Of a stretch of 64,000 nt of DNA, positions 23,756 to 33,039 are shown piece by piece (position 1 is the first letter of the stretch; the number at the start of each line of letters is the position of its first letter). Location: the NCBI GenBank assembly GCA_043808235.1, contig JAZDFC010000105.1, forward strand, positions 62,001-126,000, written 5' to 3'. The position numbers were made by a program, and so were the translations under genes. This stretch comes from JAZDFC01 sp043808235 (lineage in GTDB: Bacteria; Bacteroidota; Ignavibacteria; Ignavibacteriales; Melioribacteraceae). Under the pieces are notes generated by a model that was not told the origin of the DNA, did not search any database, and was given only the letters and a program-made list of their open reading frames with translations.

Positions 23756-25657
23756 CTATTTGGTTGGCTCAAAAAGATTATCCTTTTTGTTTGCATCGGG
23801 AATCAGTTCATTGCCAAGTACAATTTTTTTAACCGTCTTTGAAGTGGTGTAAGTTAAAACCGTTTCGGATTTCCCATCTTTCCAAATTCTTGCCGATTCA
23901 TTTAATTCTTGTTCGGCGCCATCTTCAAAAAGAATTTTTAATTTTACCGGAACGGGAATATTTCCAGGTTTTTGGACAATGATTTTTATTTCATCATTTT
24001 CAAACGAAACATCCTTGATTGCAAGATCGGGATAACCGTATTCAAAGAACCATGGTTTCCAAAACCAGCTCAAATCTTCTTTTGCAACATCATTAAATGT
24101 GTAAAAGAAATCGTACGGGATTGGATGTTTGAGGCGCCATCTGTTCATATATTCACGAAGAGCAGCTTTAAAGAGATCGGCGCCGAGCAATTCCTTCAAT
24201 GCATAATAGGCAAGCGCAGGGCGATTATAGATTGCTGTCCGCCCGTAATCCGTTGTGTTTGAATATGACAAAACCATCGGCGGAAGTTCTGCCTCCTTTC
24301 CGGCGTTTCGTTCGTACTCGCGGGTAATCCTTTCAATTGCATCATGATCGGGCTCGAACGATTTTACTACATCGCGCGGAAAGAATGTTGCCCAGCCTTC
24401 ATCCATCCATGCGTATTTTCGTTCGTTTGTTCCCATAAAAAACGGAAAGTAAGTGTGGGATATTTCATGAAAAACTAACCCGATACTGCTTGCCCTTTCT
24501 TCCGGCGCACCGTCGTTCGCCATCATCGGGGTTTCCATCCCGCCGCCTCTATTCCCGTTACAGAAAGAAGTGGTTTGCGGATATGGATACGGATAGCCCG
24601 GCAGTTCAAACGACATATACTTAATTGTTTCGTAAGCGAATTTAGCGGCTTCGTTCCAATGAATCGTACTGTCTGCATAAACTGCCGATGTGAGGACGCG
24701 TCTGCCAGGCTCAACTTCAACACTTGCTGCATCCCACACATGGCCGTCGCTTATACAGAAAGAAACATCAGCAACATTTTCGGCAATGAATTTCCATGTG
24801 TTTTCTTCGTTGTTGAGAGTAACCGAATTGTTTTTAAAATCATCTGCTGAAATAATGTTCACCGGGAAATCCGATTTTTGAGCGGCATTAATTTTTTCGA
24901 TAATTCCGGGTTGAAAAACCTCTTCCTGATTTTTTAATTCGCCGGTGGCCCAAACAACAAATCGCCCCGGAAGGGTAATCTCAAAATCATAGTTATTCAA
25001 ATCATTATAGAATTCAACGCTTCCTTCGTAATCAAGATTGTCCCACCCATCGATATCATCATAAACTGAAATTTGAGGATACCAATACGCGACAAAGAAT
25101 TCACCGTTACCGTAATTGCCCATGCGTACTTTTAGAATTTGTGGAATATAGAAACTCCAATTGATGCTTAATTTACTTTTACCGTTTGGCGGAATCGGAT
25201 TTTTTAATCGCACAAAAATATTTGTCGAACCCCGGAACACTCCGGAACTCCTGTCCCGGACGTTTAAAGTGTCGCCGTCAATAATCAACAAAGAGATATC
25301 AACGCCATCATGAAGTTCGGCCGGCCCGATGTACCAATCGCGGGCAGCTCCTTTTTTTAATATGTCGGGATACAATCTTATTGTAATATTTTTTAATGTG
25401 TCGGGACTATTGTTAAAATAAGTAATCTCTTCCTGCCCGATCAGTTTGCTGCTGTCGGGTAATAGAGTTGCTTTTATTTTGTAATCCGATTTGTTCTGCC
25501 AGTAATTGATTCCCGGTTTTCCGTCATAAGAACGCGTCCCGTTATCGTATGCCTTTTTAATATCGAGTGGCATATAAAGATTTTGTGTTTGAGAAAAAAC
25601 ACTTCCCGTGATTATAAGAGCAATGAGGTTGAGCGAAAGAAGGGCTTTTTTGATCAT
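23756..25657 (-). CDS. Secreted M1-family metallopeptidase
   Basis: Zinc metallopeptidase of the aminopeptidase N family. With the start used here (about 633 residues) a signal peptide (MIKKALLSLNLIALIITGSVFSQ) is followed by the mature N-terminal beta-domain. The catalytic domain has HEISH at about 397-401 and the third zinc ligand Glu420 (HExxH-x18-E, in MDEGWATFF). The exopeptidase motif GxMEN appears as GGGMET, so the amino-terminal-binding residue Asn is replaced by Thr. An upstream ATG at 25687 exists; the later one gives the cleaner signal peptide. It probably degrades peptides in the periplasm or at the surface. Confidence 0.9.
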   Translation of the reverse strand: MIKKALLSLNLIALIITGSVFSQTQNLYMPLDIKKAYDNGTRSYDGKPGINYWQNKSDYKIKATLLPDSSKLIGQEEITYFNNSPDTLKNITIRLYPDILKKGAARDWYIGPAELHDGVDISLLIIDGDTLNVRDRSSGVFRGSTNIFVRLKNPIPPNGKSKLSINWSFYIPQILKVRMGNYGNGEFFVAYWYPQISVYDDIDGWDNLDYEGSVEFYNDLNNYDFEITLPGRFVVWATGELKNQEEVFQPGIIEKINAAQKSDFPVNIISADDFKNNSVTLNNEENTWKFIAENVADVSFCISDGHVWDAASVEVEPGRRVLTSAVYADSTIHWNEAAKFAYETIKYMSFELPGYPYPYPQTTSFCNGNRGGGMETPMMANDGAPEERASSIGLVFHEISHTYFPFFMGTNERKYAWMDEGWATFFPRDVVKSFEPDHDAIERITREYERNAGKEAELPPMVLSYSNTTDYGRTAIYNRPALAYYALKELLGADLFKAALREYMNRWRLKHPIPYDFFYTFNDVAKEDLSWFWKPWFFEYGYPDLAIKDVSFENDEIKIIVQKPGNIPVPVKLKILFEDGAEQELNESARIWKDGKSETVLTYTTSKTVKKIVLGNELIPDANKKDNLFEPTK

Positions 25658-25769
25658 AAAAGAATATCCATAAAAATTGACTATCAAACTTATTCAACAT
25701 CCTTAAAGTAACAAAGAGTAATTTTAAGTATTTGGATACATTTGGCGAATGTGTTCTGTCGATTAAGGG

Positions 25770-25820
25770 AACATCACCCGGAATTACCGCGCCGGTTTCT
25801 TTAAATCAGTGGGTGGTGTT
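25770..25820 (-). terminator. Probable transcription terminator after clpB
   Basis: AACATCACCC (25770-25779) pairs with GGGTGGTGTT (25811-25820) with one mismatch, and an inner CCGG pair can also form. It lies downstream of clpB on the coding strand, but no T-run follows there (it does on the plus strand), so support is modest. Confidence 0.4.
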
Positions 25821-25859
25821 TTTCTCTATGGTTTTTTACATGAAGTAATTTAGAAAACA

Positions 25860-28478
25860 TTACACCTTTTTGAATTCCAGCTTTCCAGCACCCGGATAAA
25901 AAACAAATATTTTATCGCCCGCTTCATATTTATTTAGCAGCAATTCCGTGGATAAAGGATTTACTAAATATTTTTGAATTACCCGTTTTAGCGGACGGGC
26001 GCCGTATGTAACATCGTATCCCATTTGAAGAAGAAATTCTTTTACATCATCTTTAATTTCGAGCGAGAGATTCTTCTCCGCGAGCATTTTTCCAACACGT
26101 TGAAGCTGGATATCGATTATCTTCATCAGTTCTTTTTGAAGCAGCGGTTTGAACAAAACTATTTCGTCAATTCTATTTAGAAATTCCGGGCGTATTGTTT
26201 GGCGCAAAAGTTCCGATAACTGAACCCGCAGTTCCCCCAAAATATCGTTGAAATTATCTTCATTTATTTCATGCAGTTTTTCCTGGATAAGGTGCGAACC
26301 AATATTGGATGTCATTATTATAATTGTGTTTTTGAAATCGACCGTTCTTCCCTGATTGTCGGTCAATCTCCCATCGTCAAGTACTTGAAGAAGAATGTTG
26401 AAAACTTCCGGGTGAGCTTTTTCTATTTCGTCCAATAGCAGAACCGAATATGGTCGCCGTCTTACAGCCTCGGTTAATTGTCCACCTTCCTCATAACCAA
26501 CATATCCCGGAGGAGCGCCAATCAATCTCGAAACAGAAAATTTTTCCATGTACTCGGACATATCTATTCGAATCATTGCATGCTCGTCATTGAATAAAAA
26601 TTCTGCGAGCGCTCTTGCTAATTCGGTTTTCCCCACACCGGTTGTTCCGATAAAAATGAATGAACCGATCGGACGATTTGAATCTTGCAGCCCGGCACGC
26701 GATCTTCGGATTGCATTCGCAACTGCGGAGACAGCATCGTCTTGCCCAATAACCCGGTTGTGAAGCGCTTCTTCCATTCGAACCAACTTGCTCTTTTCGC
26801 TTTCGAGCATTTTGCTAACCGGTATTCCGGTCCACTTTGCAACAACCTCGGCAATGTCTTCGGCATCAACTTCTTCCTTCAGCATTTTTCTGTCTTTTTG
26901 AATGGAAGCCAATTGACTTGCCTCGGTTCGCATGTTTTTCTCAAGTTCGTTGATTGTGCCATATCGTAGCTCTGCAACTTTTCCCAAATCACCATCTCGT
27001 TCATAGCGGTCGGCATCAGATTTGATCTTTTCGATCTCGCTTTTCATATATCGAATTTTTTGAATTTTATCTTTCTCTAATTGCCAATGACTTTTCAGGA
27101 TTTTTCTTTGTTCGTTCAACTCACTTAGTTCGCGGGATAATTCTTCGAGTCTTTTTGCCGAGTCTTCGTCCTTTTCTCTTTTTAATGCCTCGCGTTCAAT
27201 TTCAAGCTGTTTATACTTTCTTTCAATTGAATCAAGTTCTTCCGGCATTGAATCAATTTCTATTCGTAATTTTGATGCTGCTTCGTCAATCAAATCGATT
27301 GCTTTGTCGGGCAAAAATCTATCGGGTATATATCGATTTGAAAGCTGAGCGGCAGCTATAATTGCACCATCTGTAATTCGAACGCCGTGATGAACTTCGT
27401 ACCGTTCTTTTAGTCCGCGTAAAATAGAAATTGTATCTTCCTCGTTTGGTTCGGGAACAAGCACCGGTTGAAATCTTCTCTCGAGCGCAGGATCTTTTTC
27501 GATATATTTTTTAAATTCATTGAGTGTGGTTGCCCCTATTGCATGGAGTTCGCCACGGGCAAGAGCGGGTTTTAAAATGTTAGCAGCATCCATTGCGCCT
27601 TCGGTTCTTCCTGCACCAACAAGTTGGTGAAGTTCGTCAATGAATAAAATAATTTCACCGTTCGATTGTTGGACTTCTTTCACAACTGCTTTTACACGTT
27701 CTTCAAACTGACCGCGGAATTGTGTGCCGGCAACCAGGGCTCCCAGGTCAAGCGCAACGATTCGCTTAGTTTTTAATGTTTCGGGAACGTCACCGGAAAC
27801 TATTCGATGTGCAATGCCTTCTGCGATTGCAGTTTTGCCAACTCCGGGCTCGCCTATCAACACAGGATTGTTTTTTGTTCTTCGCGACAACACCTGAAGA
27901 ACTCTTCTAATTTCTTCGTCTCTGCCAATTACAGGATCGAGTTTGTTGGATTTTGCAAGCTCATTTAAATCCCTTCCGAATTTTTTTAATGATTGATATG
28001 TGTCTTCTTGATTTTGAGAGGTAACCCGCTGCGTTCCCCGAATATCTCGAAGAGCTGATAGAATTAATTCGCGTGTTATTCCGTTTTCGGAAAACAATTT
28101 TCCAACATTTCCCGAATCATTAATGCAGGCAAGCAAAATATGGTCGGTTGATACATACTCATCTTTTAAATTCTTTGCCTCATCGGCTGATTTATCGAGT
28201 AATTTTCCAGAACCAACAGATAATTGTTGATTTCCAACACCGGCCCCGGTTACCTTCGGAAGCTTTTCGAGGAGTTCTCCCACTTTAATTTTTATTTTAC
28301 TAAGATTTATTCCCGTCTTTTGTAAAATTGACGAAGCAATACCGGATGAATCTTGCATCATCGCGGCAACAATATGTTCCGGTTCAACAATCTGGTTGTT
28401 ATAATTCTGAGCAATTTCAACTGCGGTCTGAATTGTCTCTTGAGCCTTAACAGTAAGCTTATTAAGATTAAACGCCAT
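25860..28478 (-). CDS. clpB: Protein disaggregase ClpB
   Basis: ClpB is the AAA+ chaperone that, with DnaK, pulls proteins out of aggregates. At 872 residues it has the usual build: the N-terminal double Clp repeat, first AAA+ module (GEPGVGKT, with LFIDELH), middle coiled-coil domain (about 400-530, RELSELNEQRKILKSH), second AAA+ module (GTTGVGKTELA) and the C-terminal domain. The pore loop sequences GTQFRGQFEERVKAV and GAPPGYVGYEEGGQLTE are present. The upstream region of about 400 bases, shared with divergent mnmE, has no CIRCE element that I could see. Confidence 0.98.
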   Translation of the reverse strand: MAFNLNKLTVKAQETIQTAVEIAQNYNNQIVEPEHIVAAMMQDSSGIASSILQKTGINLSKIKIKVGELLEKLPKVTGAGVGNQQLSVGSGKLLDKSADEAKNLKDEYVSTDHILLACINDSGNVGKLFSENGITRELILSALRDIRGTQRVTSQNQEDTYQSLKKFGRDLNELAKSNKLDPVIGRDEEIRRVLQVLSRRTKNNPVLIGEPGVGKTAIAEGIAHRIVSGDVPETLKTKRIVALDLGALVAGTQFRGQFEERVKAVVKEVQQSNGEIILFIDELHQLVGAGRTEGAMDAANILKPALARGELHAIGATTLNEFKKYIEKDPALERRFQPVLVPEPNEEDTISILRGLKERYEVHHGVRITDGAIIAAAQLSNRYIPDRFLPDKAIDLIDEAASKLRIEIDSMPEELDSIERKYKQLEIEREALKREKDEDSAKRLEELSRELSELNEQRKILKSHWQLEKDKIQKIRYMKSEIEKIKSDADRYERDGDLGKVAELRYGTINELEKNMRTEASQLASIQKDRKMLKEEVDAEDIAEVVAKWTGIPVSKMLESEKSKLVRMEEALHNRVIGQDDAVSAVANAIRRSRAGLQDSNRPIGSFIFIGTTGVGKTELARALAEFLFNDEHAMIRIDMSEYMEKFSVSRLIGAPPGYVGYEEGGQLTEAVRRRPYSVLLLDEIEKAHPEVFNILLQVLDDGRLTDNQGRTVDFKNTIIIMTSNIGSHLIQEKLHEINEDNFNDILGELRVQLSELLRQTIRPEFLNRIDEIVLFKPLLQKELMKIIDIQLQRVGKMLAEKNLSLEIKDDVKEFLLQMGYDVTYGARPLKRVIQKYLVNPLSTELLLNKYEAGDKIFVFYPGAGKLEFKKV

Positions 28479-28830
28479 GTCTATCCTCGACTTTAGTTTT
28501 TCTTTTCAATAATACAAAAATAAACAAAGAGTATTTATTATTATCGAACGAGAAATATTACAAAAATACCGAACGAAAAGTTTCACACACCCGGCAAGGT
28601 CAGGATTTGATAAATACAAATTAAAATAAAATCAACCATTAAAGAATAAATCGAAGCAACAATGAATTCTTTAGCGGTTAGAAAGAAGCATGCATGTCGG
28701 ACATTACGGATGAGGGAAATCGTTGTAGCCATGCAAAGGAAATCATATGACTGATTTTCCCGGTGTTTACGAAAGCAATTGCAGTATCGCCATAAGTAAT
28801 TAGGACAAAATAAGTTACACCGGCAAGTTG
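28479..28830. other. Gene-poor spacer between clpB and mnmE
   Basis: These bases separate two divergent genes and should hold both promoters. I see no convincing gene, RNA or repeat, except the mnmE promoter elements just downstream. A minus-strand frame at 28678-28893 overlaps the mnmE start and has no recognisable features. Confidence 0.6.
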
Positions 28831-28861
28831 TTGTTGAGAGAAACGAATTTGACTATATTTG
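28831..28861 (+). promoter_or_regulatory. Promoter of mnmE, Bacteroidota type
   Basis: TATATTTG at 28854-28861 matches the TAnnTTTG -7 element, and a TTG (28831-28833) lies exactly 20 bases upstream, close to the TTTG-N19-21-TAnnTTTG rule for the main sigma factor of Bacteroidota. The start would be about 18 bases before the mnmE ATG. Confidence 0.5.
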
Positions 28862-28885
28862 CCGACTAATTTTTTAAAGATAGTG

Positions 28886-30241
28886 ATGAACACATTCTAC
28901 GATGATACAATTGTCGCACTTGCTACACCGCCAGGTGTCGGAGCCATATCGGTAATAAGAATCAGTGGAAAAAAAAGCATTGAATCGATTGATAAAATAT
29001 TTTCTGGCAAAAAGAGAATTACGGAATCTCCGACTCATACGATACATTATGGAAAAATTATTGGTGAGAGCGAAACAATTGATGATGTTTTAGTTTCTGT
29101 GTTTATTGGCCCTAATTCATATACCGGTGAAGATTCGGTTGAAATCAGTACGCACGGAAGCCCATTAATTGCGCAGAAAATTATTGAAACACTAATTAAA
29201 CAAGATGTTCGAATCGCTGAACCCGGAGAATTTACTAAGCGGGCATTTCTGAATGGAAGAATTGACCTTGCTCAAGCCGAGGCTGTGGTGGATGTAATTC
29301 ACTCCAGAACCGAAGCTTCGTTGAGGGGCGCAAGGAACCAACTTGATGGTTTGTTGTCCTTAAAAATCAATTCACTCCGGGAAAAACTTGTTAACACCTC
29401 GTCGTTAATGGAGCTTGAATTAGATTTTGCTGAAGAAGATTTGCAATTTCTTTCGTCCGCTCAAATTGTAAATAATATAGATAGTGTTGTTGATGAGATA
29501 AACTTGCTGCTCTCAACTTATTCATTCGGTCGGGTGATTAGAGATGGTGTTAATGTTGCAATTGTAGGAAAACCCAATGTTGGAAAATCATCATTGCTCA
29601 ATTATATTTTAAAAGAATCGCGGGCAATTGTAAGCGAAACTCCAGGCACAACGCGCGATGTTTTACGTGAAGAGGTTTCGATTGATGGAATACTTTTTAG
29701 GCTATTTGATACCGCGGGAATTAGAACCACTCAAGACTCAATTGAGCAGGAAGGAGTTGCGAGAAGCAGGCAATCAATAAAAGATGCGGATATTGTTTTG
29801 TTTATTAATGATGTACTAACCGGCTTTTCGGAAGAATTATATACTGAACTTCTTGAGTTAACCGTAAAAGAAAAAATTTCTATAGTGATGAATAAAATAG
29901 ATTTGATGAAAGATTGTTTGGAAAGAGCAGATATTAAAATTTCCGCACTGACAGGGGAAGGGATGGATGTATTCTTAAAGTGCCTGAAAGAAAAGGGAGT
30001 TGGGAACCAAAGCTACAGCGAAAGGGCGGCGATTGTATCAAATATCCGTCATTACGAATCTTTACGGAAAGCTAAGGGCAGTTTAGAAAACGCAAAAGAA
30101 TCCATCTATAAAAAATTATCTGCTGAATTTATTTCGGTTGATTTGAGAAATGCTGAGGACGCGCTTAGTGAAATCATTGGGAAGGTAACAAGCGACGATA
30201 TATTAAATAACATATTTTCGAAATTTTGTATTGGGAAATAA
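28886..30241 (+). CDS. mnmE: tRNA modification GTPase MnmE
   Basis: MnmE with MnmG adds the carboxymethylaminomethyl group to U34 of several tRNAs. The 451-residue protein has the N-terminal formyl-THF-binding domain (TPPGVGAISVIRISG), a helical middle with an inserted G domain (GKPNVGKSSLLN, DTAGIR, NKIDL) and the C-terminal motif FCIGK with the conserved Cys. I chose ATG 28886 because it gives the family N-terminus MNTFYDDTIVALATPPG. It is followed by mnmG after about 100 bases that hold two parS-like sites. Confidence 0.98.
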   Translation: MNTFYDDTIVALATPPGVGAISVIRISGKKSIESIDKIFSGKKRITESPTHTIHYGKIIGESETIDDVLVSVFIGPNSYTGEDSVEISTHGSPLIAQKIIETLIKQDVRIAEPGEFTKRAFLNGRIDLAQAEAVVDVIHSRTEASLRGARNQLDGLLSLKINSLREKLVNTSSLMELELDFAEEDLQFLSSAQIVNNIDSVVDEINLLLSTYSFGRVIRDGVNVAIVGKPNVGKSSLLNYILKESRAIVSETPGTTRDVLREEVSIDGILFRLFDTAGIRTTQDSIEQEGVARSRQSIKDADIVLFINDVLTGFSEELYTELLELTVKEKISIVMNKIDLMKDCLERADIKISALTGEGMDVFLKCLKEKGVGNQSYSERAAIVSNIRHYESLRKAKGSLENAKESIYKKLSAEFISVDLRNAEDALSEIIGKVTSDDILNNIFSKFCIGK

Positions 30242-30244
30242 TTC

Positions 30245-30260
30245 AGTTCCACGTGAAAAT
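30245..30260. promoter_or_regulatory. Weaker parS-like site
   Basis: This 16-mer agrees with parS TGTTTCACGTGAAACA at 12 of 16 positions, with an intact CACGTGAAA core. It lies just after the mnmE stop, 69 bases from a better site. ParB binding is inference. Confidence 0.45.
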
Positions 30261-30313
30261 TACCAAGAGGATAGGATTTTTATTCCGAGAGAAAAGGGGA
30301 TGGTCGTAAATTA

Positions 30314-30329
30314 CATTTCACGTGAAACG
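30314..30329. promoter_or_regulatory. parS-like centromere site
   Basis: CATTTCACGTGAAACG agrees with parS at 13 of 16 positions and contains the palindrome TTTCACGTGAAA. parS is bound by ParB in chromosome segregation and lies near the origin; this copy is about 20 kb from dnaA. It lies ten bases before the mnmG start, so it might affect mnmG expression as well. Confidence 0.6.
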
Positions 30330-30339
30330 GAAGGGAATA

Positions 30340-32217
30340 ATGAAATATTTTGATTTGATAGTTGTTGGCGGCGGACATGCCGGAGTTGAAGCCGCAGTTG
30401 TCGCTGCTAAAATGAATTGTAGTGTTGGTTTTGTAACCATGGACAAGCATGCATTCGGAAGAATGTCGTGTAATCCTGCAATTGGTGGAAGCGCAAAAGG
30501 CCATCTTGTTCATGAAATTGATGCCCTCGGTGGTGTAATGGGTTTGATTGCAGATAGAACCGGGATTCAATTTAGAATATTAAATAAATCGAAAGGCCCT
30601 GCTGTTTGGGCGGGAAGATGTCAGTCCGATAGAAAACTGTATTCCGAAGAAGCGTCACGTGTAGTATTATCAACCCCCAACGTTACAGTAATAGAAGATA
30701 TTGTAACAGAGGCGATTGAGGAAAATAAAAAAATATTAGGCGTGCGCACAGCCCGGGGAGAAGAAATTAGCTGTAAGGCTTTGATCGTATGTTCCGGAAC
30801 GTTTCTAAATGGATTAATGTACACCGGAATGAATTCTTTTGTTGGGGGAAGATATGGCGAACAAGCAGCTGTTGGATTAACAAAATGCTTGGAAGATATG
30901 GGTTTCATTTCCGGCAGATTAAAAACCGGAACCCCTCCGCGATTGAGAAAGAGTACGATAAATTTTGATGTTCTCGAAGAGCAGCCGGGTGATGAAATTC
31001 CGCAGCCTTTTTCGTTGCGAACTAACAAAAATGAATTTCCATATTTGCCACAATTAAGCTGCCATCTAACTTATACCGATGTAAGCATTCATAAAATTTT
31101 AGAAAAAGGTTTCGATAGATCTCCGCTTTTTCGTGGTGTAATTCAGGGGGTTGGCCCAAGATATTGTCCTTCAATTGAAGATAAAATTGTGAGATTCGCA
31201 GACAAAGATCGGCACCAACTTTTTCTTGAACCGGAAGGATTGAATTCCGATTTAATTTATTTGAATGGGTTCGCAACATCGCTTCCGGCGGAAATACAAT
31301 TGGAGGCTGTTCGAAAAGTAAAAGGACTTGAAGAAGCCGAAATGGTACGTCCTGGTTATGCGGTAGAATACGATTACTTCCCCCCATATCAAATTGACTT
31401 AACTCTTGAGACAAAACGAATCGAAGGTTTATATTTTGCTGGACAAATCAACGGTACTTCTGGTTATGAAGAGGCCGCAGGGCAGGGACTTGTTGCCGGA
31501 ATAAATGCAGCGCTAAAAATTCAGGAAAGAAAAGATTTTACACTTAAAAGAAGTGAAGCCTACATCGGCGTATTGGTTGATGATCTTGTGGGTAAATCGA
31601 CAGACGAGCCGTATAGAATGTTTACATCGCGCGCCGAACATAGATTAGTGTTGCGGCAGGATAATACCGATCGGAGACTTTTAAAATATGGATACGAACT
31701 CGGGCTGATTCCCAAAGAGATGATTGGCGAACTCGAAAATAGGGAATCGTTGATTAAGGAAAGCGTAAGACAATTTAATACAATAAGAATTGCACCGGCG
31801 GAAATAAATAATTATTTAGAAACGAAAAGTTGTTCTCCAACCGACAACTCGGAGACAATTTCGAAATTAGTTAAACGCCCTGAATTGACCTTGAAAGAAT
31901 TATTACATACGATCAACCAGGACAAATTTCCGATTTCGAAAATTTTATTGTCCGACGAAAGAGCTCTTGAGCAAGTAGAAATTGAATTGAAGTATGAAGG
32001 ATACATTAACCGGCAGATTGATTTGATTTCCAAAATGCAAAAACTTGAGAGCACAAACATTCCATTAAATTTCGATTATCGCAATCTAAAGGCGATGTCA
32101 ACCGAGGGACGGGAGAAGCTTGTCAGAATTAAACCCCGGTCAATCGGGCAGGCATCGCGGATATCGGGAGTTTCTCCTTCGGATATTTCTGTGTTATTAG
32201 TATATTTGAAAAGTTAA
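30340..32217 (+). CDS. mnmG: tRNA uridine 5-carboxymethylaminomethyl modification enzyme MnmG
   Basis: The FAD enzyme partner of MnmE. With the ATG at 30340 (preceded by AAGGGA) it has 625 residues. The FAD-binding GGGHAGVEAAVVAAKM lies near the N-terminus, with the family stretch GLYFAGQINGTSGYEEAAGQGLVAGINAA further on, and a C-terminal MnmE-binding helical domain. The alternative GTG at 30322 would run into the parS-like palindrome. It is followed by rsmG after 25 bases, as in many bacteria. Confidence 0.97.
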   Translation: MKYFDLIVVGGGHAGVEAAVVAAKMNCSVGFVTMDKHAFGRMSCNPAIGGSAKGHLVHEIDALGGVMGLIADRTGIQFRILNKSKGPAVWAGRCQSDRKLYSEEASRVVLSTPNVTVIEDIVTEAIEENKKILGVRTARGEEISCKALIVCSGTFLNGLMYTGMNSFVGGRYGEQAAVGLTKCLEDMGFISGRLKTGTPPRLRKSTINFDVLEEQPGDEIPQPFSLRTNKNEFPYLPQLSCHLTYTDVSIHKILEKGFDRSPLFRGVIQGVGPRYCPSIEDKIVRFADKDRHQLFLEPEGLNSDLIYLNGFATSLPAEIQLEAVRKVKGLEEAEMVRPGYAVEYDYFPPYQIDLTLETKRIEGLYFAGQINGTSGYEEAAGQGLVAGINAALKIQERKDFTLKRSEAYIGVLVDDLVGKSTDEPYRMFTSRAEHRLVLRQDNTDRRLLKYGYELGLIPKEMIGELENRESLIKESVRQFNTIRIAPAEINNYLETKSCSPTDNSETISKLVKRPELTLKELLHTINQDKFPISKILLSDERALEQVEIELKYEGYINRQIDLISKMQKLESTNIPLNFDYRNLKAMSTEGREKLVRIKPRSIGQASRISGVSPSDISVLLVYLKS

Positions 32218-32242
32218 TTTCCGAATTTTATATGGGATATTT

Positions 32243-32923
32243 TTGAATCAACAAGAACAGTATTTAAGGGAATTAAAACAGTTCTTTTGGGAAAATTCAC
32301 TCGGCAACGATGAAGATCAATTAGAAAGATTAGCGTCATTTGCTGCTCTTGTTGCAGAAAAAAACGAGCAGGTTAATTTAATCTCCCGGAAAGACGTTAA
32401 AAACATTGTCGAAAACCACATTTTCATTTCCTCGTACCTCTCTCATTTTATTCCGGAAAAAGTAAACCATTTTTTAGATATTGGCACCGGCGGAGGTTTC
32501 CCGGGAGTTCCACTGGCAATTGTCCGTCCGTTTTTGAAAGGCGTTCTTGCAGATTCAACATCAAAAAAAATAATAGCAGTAAAAGAATTTATCGATAAGC
32601 TAAAACTGAGCAATATTATCGCCGAAAACTCCCGTGTTGAGAGTGAAGAATTTAAAGAGAAATATGCCGACTCTTTCGATCTTATTGTGAGTCGGGCTAC
32701 GGTCCCGTTTATTATTTTGCTTCGATATTCACTGCCGTTGATAAAAGAGAAAGCTTATCTTGTTGCGGTTAAAGGCGGCGAGATAGAAGAAGAATTTAAA
32801 ACAGCCGAGATGAAGTATAAACCATATATAAAAAAATCTACAATTTTTGAACTCGCTTACAAACCGACCAATATAAGGAATACAAAAGGGAAGAAACTAA
32901 TATTATTGGAATTAAACAAATAA
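32243..32923 (+). CDS. rsmG: 16S rRNA (guanine-N7) methyltransferase RsmG
   Basis: RsmG (GidB) methylates G527 of 16S rRNA using SAM. The 226-residue protein has the SAM-binding LDIGTGGGFPGVPLAIV, the family stretch QVNLISRKDVKNIVENHIF and a later IVSRATVPF. The start is TTG at 32243 without a clear Shine-Dalgarno sequence. In many genomes parA and parB follow; here the next gene is a SIR2-domain protein. Confidence 0.95.
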   Translation: MNQQEQYLRELKQFFWENSLGNDEDQLERLASFAALVAEKNEQVNLISRKDVKNIVENHIFISSYLSHFIPEKVNHFLDIGTGGGFPGVPLAIVRPFLKGVLADSTSKKIIAVKEFIDKLKLSNIIAENSRVESEEFKEKYADSFDLIVSRATVPFIILLRYSLPLIKEKAYLVAVKGGEIEEEFKTAEMKYKPYIKKSTIFELAYKPTNIRNTKGKKLILLELNK

Positions 32924-33039
32924 TAACTTAAACAACATGTTGTTTTTGCCTTCAAAATATTAGCTAATCTATGTTCGAAATCTTGCTTATATTTTATGCG
33001 TGACAAAAATTTCTTTTGACACGAATATAAAATTAGCCG

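Noticed and set aside
28678..28893. 71-codon minus-strand frame between clpB and mnmE
   Set aside because: It overlaps the mnmE start and promoter, has no ribosome site and no recognisable pattern.
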